A DNA stretch of 12,112 nt from Azorhizobium sp943369575 (GTDB lineage: Bacteria; Pseudomonadota; Alphaproteobacteria; Rhizobiales; Xanthobacteraceae): assembly GCA_943369575.1 (NCBI GenBank), contig CALRNP020000181.1:1-12112 (forward strand), in the 5' to 3' direction. The notes beneath the pieces were generated by a model. That model saw only the letters and a program-made list of their open reading frames with translations, did no database searches and was not told the origin of the DNA. The position numbers and the translations under genes are program-made. How positions within the stretch are numbered: position 1 is the first letter of the stretch; the number at the start of each line of letters is the position of its first letter. Positions 8,608 to 12,112 of this stretch are shown piece after piece.

Positions 8608-9594
8608 TCAGCCGGCAGCCGTGGGGTACGGCAGTTGATCGATGTGCGGCTGCATCGCGGCGATGAACGCGGCCTCATCGCGGATGATGCTCAGGTGCAG
8701 GGCTTTCTTCAGGGCGGTGAAAGCGGGCTGGTCCAGCGCCGTCTCCGGCTTGGCCTTTTCGAGGATCACCAGGAACTCCGGCCCCCGGGTGCGGGTGATG
8801 GTGCCGATGGACAGGTCCAGCAGCCCGAGATAGCGCGTTTCTTCAATCAGGAGCGCGAAGGAACTGGGCGTGAAATAGTTCTCGTGATTGTCGATATAAT
8901 GGGGGGCATCGGTCATTTCCTCCACCGTTTTCAGCCAATTGGGCGGGGTGCCGCTGATGTAGTCGACAGTCGGCACCGCGCCCTGACCCCAACCCAATTC
9001 CCCACCGCCGCGGATCTGCGAACTGACCCGATAGAAGCTCTCGAACGAATGGCGCGAGCGCTCCAGCCGGTAATCGGCGAGCACCTTTGCCACGTCGCTC
9101 AAGGGGTGGAAGGCATCGAAGCAGAAACGGCGGTCCGGGACGATCATCAGGATCTGGCCGTCGGCGGCGAGCAGAGCGCTCAATTGTTTGAGGAAGCCCA
9201 GGAAATCGGGGGCGTGCTCGATCACGTGCGAGGCCACGATGGCCGCATGGTCGCCGGCCGGCAGCAGGTCGGTCAGCGGCTCGCCGTGCCAGATGACGTC
9301 CACCTCCTCGATCACATCGACGTCGGGCACCTGGCCGCGATACTTGGCCACCAAAGTGGCCTGGTCCGCATGGTCCACCACCCGGGTCTGGAACCCCAGC
9401 CGCTTGGGAATGAGCGGGGAGAAGGACGGCCCCACCTCGATCGCCGGCCGATCCCGGGGCACGCGGCCCTGCAGATAGGGCCGGAAGGCACCGATGGCGC
9501 GGTCCTGTTCCGCATCATGCGCGGGGTGAAGGCACATCAACATGTCGAGGCGCGGCAGGGTGGAAATGCAACCAGCAAATGGTTCGGATTTCAA
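8608..9594 (-). CDS. SAM-dependent methyltransferase (class I, Methyltransf_11-like)
   Basis: This 328-residue protein carries a class I Rossmann methyltransferase core in its first half. The SAM-binding motif I is AIEVGPSFSPLIPK, the post-I acidic region is RVVDHADQATLVAKY, and motif IV/V reads IVASHVIEHAPDFLGFLK followed by LLAADGQILMIVPD. The second half is a helical substrate domain (PHYIDNHENYF is its clearest piece). Similar proteins often sit beside glycosyltransferases and are thought to modify surface polysaccharides or cell-envelope metabolites, but no such neighbour is present, so the substrate is unknown. I chose TTG 9592-9594 because GGAGGG lies seven bases upstream; the first in-frame ATG (9541-9543) would lose about 17 residues without harming the core. 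The gene is on its own, transcribed away from the old yellow enzyme. Confidence 0.88.
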   Translation of the reverse strand: MKSEPFAGCISTLPRLDMLMCLHPAHDAEQDRAIGAFRPYLQGRVPRDRPAIEVGPSFSPLIPKRLGFQTRVVDHADQATLVAKYRGQVPDVDVIEEVDVIWHGEPLTDLLPAGDHAAIVASHVIEHAPDFLGFLKQLSALLAADGQILMIVPDRRFCFDAFHPLSDVAKVLADYRLERSRHSFESFYRVSSQIRGGGELGWGQGAVPTVDYISGTPPNWLKTVEEMTDAPHYIDNHENYFTPSSFALLIEETRYLGLLDLSIGTITRTRGPEFLVILEKAKPETALDQPAFTALKKALHLSIIRDEAAFIAAMQPHIDQLPYPTAAG

Positions 9595-9601
9595 TGGCAC
9601 A

Positions 9602-9607
9602 CCCTCC
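9602..9607 (-). promoter_or_regulatory. Ribosome binding site that fixes a TTG start for the methyltransferase
   Basis: GGAGGG on the minus strand is seven bases from TTG 9594, the ideal distance. It overlaps a more upstream in-frame TTG (9607-9609) and abuts a GTG (9598-9600), which argues against both as starts. Confidence 0.65.
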
Positions 9608-9609
9608 AA

Positions 9610-9911
9610 TTTGAAAAAGGATTTATAAATATATCTTCATCAGCCCGGACTATTATGGCTAAGCTTAAGGTGTAGATTGACTTAGGCTCACTATGAGAGA
9701 GAATTCGGCTTCTCTCCATATCGCCGGGACGTGATTTGAAAATTATTTAACTCACGACGATGCGTGCAACGTCCGCGGCGATTACCGCGGTACAGCCACC
9801 CAAGCACTGGCGTGCGGGATCCCTTTGGCGGAGCCCCAAGCGAGACCTCCCGCTTTCCTCGCACGCGCCTATATGAAGGGGGAAACCTCCCCGCCTCGCC
9901 TGGAACTCCCC
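9610..9911. other. AT-rich divergent intergenic region with hairpins
   Basis: This is the promoter region between the divergent methyltransferase and old yellow enzyme genes. Bases 9610-9760 are strikingly AT-rich for this DNA; TATAAA and TATATT-like boxes at about 9622-9632 can serve the minus strand. Two perfect hairpins are visible: GAGAGAA/TTCTCTC (9697-9703 with 9710-9716) and CCGCGG/CCGCGG (9773-9778 with 9785-9790). A CTATAT at 9869-9874 could be the -10 box for the rightward gene. No coding frame here is convincing. Confidence 0.5.
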
Positions 9912-11003
9912 ATGTCAGACCTGTTCACGCCGCTGAAGCTCGGCTCGCTCGACCTCGACAACCGCATCATCATCGCCCCCATGTGCCAGTATTCGGCCAA
10001 GGACGGCGCCGCCACCGACTGGCACCTGATCCATCTGGGCAATCTGGCCCTTTCCGGCGCCAGCTTGTTGATCCTGGAGGCCACCGGCGTCGAGCCGGAA
10101 GCGCGCATCTCCCCCGCCGATCTCGGCTTGTGGTCGGACGCCACCGAGGCCGCCCTGGGGGATGTCATCACCCGCATTCGGGCCTATTCGCCGATCAAGA
10201 TCGGCATCCAATTGGGCCATGCCGGGCGCAAGGCCTCCTCGCAGGTGCCGTGGGAAGGCAGCGCCCAGGTGCCCCCGAGCGCCGGCGGCTGGGTGCCGTT
10301 CGCCCCCTCGGCGGTGGCGTTCCGGCCCGAGGACGTCACCCCCATCGCGCTCGATGCCGCCGGCCTGGAGCGGGTGAAGACCGCCTTCGCCGATACCGCG
10401 CGGCGCGCCGCCCGCATCGGCTTCGATGCGGTGGAGATCCACGGCGCCCACGGCTATCTGCTGCACCAGTTCCTTTCGCCGCTCTCCAACCAGCGCACCG
10501 ATGAATATGGCGGCTCGCTGGAGAACCGCATGCGCTTCCCGCTGGAAGTGTATGAGGCGGTCAAGGCCGCTTTGCCGGCTCATATTCCAGTGATCATGCG
10601 GGTGTCGGCCACTGATTGGGTGGAAGGCGGCTGGGATCTGGAGCAGACCATCGCCTTCGCGCAGGCGCTGAAGGCGCGCGGGCTGGACGCCATCCATGTC
10701 TCGTCCGGCGGGCTGTCCTCTTTGCAGAAGATCCCGGTGGGGCCGGGCTATCAGGTGCCGTTCGCGGAGGCGATCAAGGCCGCCACCGGCCTGCCCACCA
10801 TCGCCGTCGGCCTCATCACCGAGCCGGCGCAAGCGGAGGAAATCCTCACCAGCGGCAAGGCCGACGCCATCGCTTTGGCCCGCGGCATTCTCTACGACCC
10901 GCGCTGGCCCTGGCATGCGGCGTCGGCGCTGGGGGCCAGCGTGCATGCGGCGCCGCAATTTCTGCGCTGCCAGCCCTCCGGCCTGCGCCACCTGTTCCGC
11001 TGA
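9912..11003 (+). CDS. NADH:flavin oxidoreductase, old yellow enzyme family (YqjM-like)
   Basis: The 363-residue product is an FMN-binding TIM barrel that reduces activated alkenes with NAD(P)H. It belongs to the YqjM/thermophilic-like branch: C25 and Y27 in APMCQYS correspond to the redox-tuning Cys and the active-site Tyr of YqjM, H177 and H180 in EIHGAHGYL are the substrate-binding pair, Q100 lies in IGIQLGHAGRKAS, and the segment LSPLSNQRTDEYGGSLENR (189-207) is the family signature. The phosphate-binding end is TIAVGLI and ALARGILYDPRWPWHAA. The physiological substrate is unknown; detoxification of electrophiles is usual for the family. ATG 9912 was chosen because the conserved SDLFTPLKLGSL begins there; in-frame starts at 9873 and 9825 add unconserved residues. 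Its Shine-Dalgarno is weak (GGA 8-10 bases upstream). pdeM follows 68 bases downstream on the same strand. Confidence 0.93.
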   Translation: MSDLFTPLKLGSLDLDNRIIIAPMCQYSAKDGAATDWHLIHLGNLALSGASLLILEATGVEPEARISPADLGLWSDATEAALGDVITRIRAYSPIKIGIQLGHAGRKASSQVPWEGSAQVPPSAGGWVPFAPSAVAFRPEDVTPIALDAAGLERVKTAFADTARRAARIGFDAVEIHGAHGYLLHQFLSPLSNQRTDEYGGSLENRMRFPLEVYEAVKAALPAHIPVIMRVSATDWVEGGWDLEQTIAFAQALKARGLDAIHVSSGGLSSLQKIPVGPGYQVPFAEAIKAATGLPTIAVGLITEPAQAEEILTSGKADAIALARGILYDPRWPWHAASALGASVHAAPQFLRCQPSGLRHLFR

Positions 11004-11071
11004 CGCCGCTGCCGCAGACCGGGCTGGCAGGCGCCGCTTGCCGGCCCGGCTGCGACGGGCGATAGAGAGAC

Positions 11072-11773
11072 ATGCTGGCCCGGACCGATTCTGTTCCCCT
11101 CCCGTTCCTGCCTCTGTGCGGCGCTGCCGTGCAGTTGGACCCGCGCGGCGCGCTGGTGTGGCCGGACGAGGGGCTGCTGGTGGTGGCCGATCTGCATCTG
11201 GAAAAAGGCTCCGCCTTCGCCCGGCGCGGCCAGATGCTGCCGCCTTACGACACCGGCGAAACCCTCACCCGGCTGGAGGCGCTGGTGGCCGGGCATCGCC
11301 CGCGCGTCATCATCGCCCTGGGCGACAGCTTCCATGACCGCTGGGGCGCTGAGCGCCTGGACAGCGCCCCGCGCAGCCGCCTCGCGGCGCTGCAACTGGG
11401 GCGGACCTTCATCTGGATCGCCGGCAATCACGACCCGGAGCCGGCAAAGGATCTGGGTGGCGAGTGGTCACGGGAGGTGCGGGTGGGACCGCTGGTGCTG
11501 CGCCATGAGCCGAGCGCGGCAGGTGCGCCGGGGGAAGTGGCCGGGCATCTGCATCCGGCGGCGCGGGTCAGCGTGCGCGGCCGCTCGATCCGCCGCCGCT
11601 GCTTCGCCACCGACGGCGCCCGCCTGATTCTGCCGGCGCTCGGCGCCTATGCGGGCGGGCTCAACGTGCGCCATGGCGCTGTGGCCGGTCTGTTCGCGGG
11701 CGGGTTCGAGGCCCACCTGCTGGGCGAAGGCCGCACCTTCAAGATCGCCAGCCACGCCTGCCGAATGGATTGA
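11072..11773 (+). CDS. pdeM: Ligase-associated DNA damage response metallophosphoesterase PdeM
   Basis: This 233-residue calcineurin-like phosphoesterase has every metal ligand of the fold: D40 and H42 in VADLHLEKG, D85 in GDSFHD, the GNHD box (118-121), H145 in HEP, and H159/H161 in GHLHP. The DLHLEKGS and GHLHP wording is typical of PdeM, which in many bacteria is encoded with an ATP-dependent DNA ligase, an Lhr-like helicase and a beta-lactamase-fold exonuclease and is proposed to act in DNA repair. None of those partners is in the window, so here it stands apart, possibly cotranscribed with the oxidoreductase 68 bases upstream. ATG 11072 is preceded by the purine run GATAGAGAGA. There is no signal peptide, so it is cytoplasmic. 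Confidence 0.88.
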   Translation: MLARTDSVPLPFLPLCGAAVQLDPRGALVWPDEGLLVVADLHLEKGSAFARRGQMLPPYDTGETLTRLEALVAGHRPRVIIALGDSFHDRWGAERLDSAPRSRLAALQLGRTFIWIAGNHDPEPAKDLGGEWSREVRVGPLVLRHEPSAAGAPGEVAGHLHPAARVSVRGRSIRRRCFATDGARLILPALGAYAGGLNVRHGAVAGLFAGGFEAHLLGEGRTFKIASHACRMD

Positions 11774-11853
11774 GCGACACGCCGCTCACGTCGCTCACAT
11801 AGAAGAGAAGGCGGGAGTGCACGTCCGCCCGGATTGCATCACGCCGCCACGCG

Positions 11854-11998
11854 CGTCATGGCCGGACTTGATCCGGCCATCCACGGGCTCGCGCCTGGAC
11901 AATCGCTGCCGATCGCACGAACGGTCAGCCACACGCTCCAATCATAACGTTCCTCACGCGGCCCGGCGTGGATGCACGGGACAAGCCCGTGCATGACG
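11854..11998. mobile_element. MITE-like 145-base element with hairpins at both ends
   Basis: The left end is a hairpin ATGGCCGGA/TCCGGCCAT (11858-11866 with 11872-11880), the right end a hairpin ATGCACGGG/CCCGTGCAT (11972-11980 with 11986-11994). The two ends are also inverted copies of each other in their flanks: CGTCATG (11854-11860) against CATGACG (11992-11998), and CATCCACG (11878-11885) against CGTGGATG (11967-11974). Such palindromic intergenic units are widespread in Rhizobiales (compare RIME-type elements). It encodes nothing; mobility, if any, would need an outside transposase. Confidence 0.65.
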
Positions 11999-12004
11999 AT
12001 CGGC

Positions 12005-12022
12005 TTCTGAGTGCACTCAGAA
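12005..12022. repeat. Perfect 18-base palindrome
   Basis: TTCTGAGTGCACTCAGAA is perfectly self-complementary, and CGGC/GCCG at 12001-12004 and 12025-12028 extend the symmetry with a two-base bulge. It could be an operator for a dimeric regulator or part of the repeat cluster beside it. Confidence 0.5.
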
Positions 12023-12030
12023 CAGCCGGG

Positions 12031-12071
12031 CACCCCCTCCCCCCTTGCGGGGAAGGGTAGGGTGGGGGGTG
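12031..12071. repeat. C-rich/G-rich intergenic hairpin repeat
   Basis: CACCCCC (12031-12037) pairs with GGGGGTG (12065-12071) and, within, CCCC (12041-12044) pairs with GGGG (12049-12052) around TTGC. Hairpins of this make-up are common dispersed repeats in alphaproteobacterial genomes. No T-tract follows, so it is not a classical terminator. Confidence 0.5.
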
Positions 12072-12112
12072 AAACGCGGGCCGAAAATACGGGGCTGGTT
12101 TAGCTGCGATGT

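Larger units (their letters stand above)
11774..12112. other. Non-coding right edge built of palindromes
   Basis: After pdeM no gene is supported to the window end. The stretch holds a short direct repeat (CGCTCAC twice, 11783-11801), the MITE-like element, an 18-base palindrome and a C-rich/G-rich hairpin, each listed separately. A minus-strand frame through the element encodes VMHGLVPCIHAG and similar peptides, which are by-products of the palindromes rather than a protein. Confidence 0.6.

Noticed and set aside
8464..9675. Plus-strand open frame of 403 codons
   Set aside because: It is antisense to the methyltransferase, which has all SAM-binding motifs; the plus-strand product shows no family features.
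9915..10991. Minus-strand open frame of 358 codons
   Set aside because: It is an exact shadow of the old yellow enzyme gene.
11839..12033. Minus-strand frame of 64 codons
   Set aside because: It is translated from the palindromic repeat element; such peptides recur in Rhizobiales only because the DNA repeat does.

Overview
This window looks like chromosomal DNA of a GC-rich alphaproteobacterium, most likely of the order Hyphomicrobiales (for example a Xanthobacteraceae-like genus). The evidence is very high third-position GC, a ligase-associated PdeM phosphoesterase, an extensin-like periplasmic protein, and intergenic palindromes beginning GTCATGGCCGG that are common in this group. The genus is inference; there is no rRNA to settle it.

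Layout. Bases 1-306 hold no recognisable gene. Bases 307-2895 carry a TTG-initiated gene for an 862-residue protein of unknown family. It is visibly richer in A+T than everything after it. It ends in a CxxC...CxxC zinc ribbon and a PD-(D/E)XK-type nuclease core, and is the best candidate here for an undescribed (possibly defence-related) activity. Then come two housekeeping genes on the same strand: prfC (release factor 3, 3084-4703), preceded by five regularly spaced C-tracts, and dapD (lysine/diaminopimelate synthesis, 4854-5720). A strong promoter-like element at 5825-5852, a self-closing structured segment (5859-5915) and a tRNA-Ser(GGA) gene (6020-6109) follow. Downstream of the tRNA lies a small graveyard of insertion sequences: the frameshifted tail of an IS256-family transposase facing the first 21 codons of an IS5-family-like transposase.

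The right half is ordinary small-gene chromosome. An exported extensin-like protein (6769-7554) converges on a two-gene operon of VOC-fold (glyoxalase-like) proteins (8477 down to 7558). Next is a SAM-dependent methyltransferase on the minus strand (9594-8608), an AT-rich divergent intergenic region, an old-yellow-enzyme oxidoreductase (9912-11003) and pdeM (11072-11773). The window ends in about 340 bases of non-coding DNA built from palindromes, including a 145-base MITE-like element whose two ends are mirror-image hairpins.

The genes do not form one pathway. The mobile and repeat material is concentrated at three places: the left edge up to prfC, just after tRNA-Ser, and the right edge. 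The left-edge gene next to prfC and the IS remnants next to tRNA-Ser suggest integration-prone sites.
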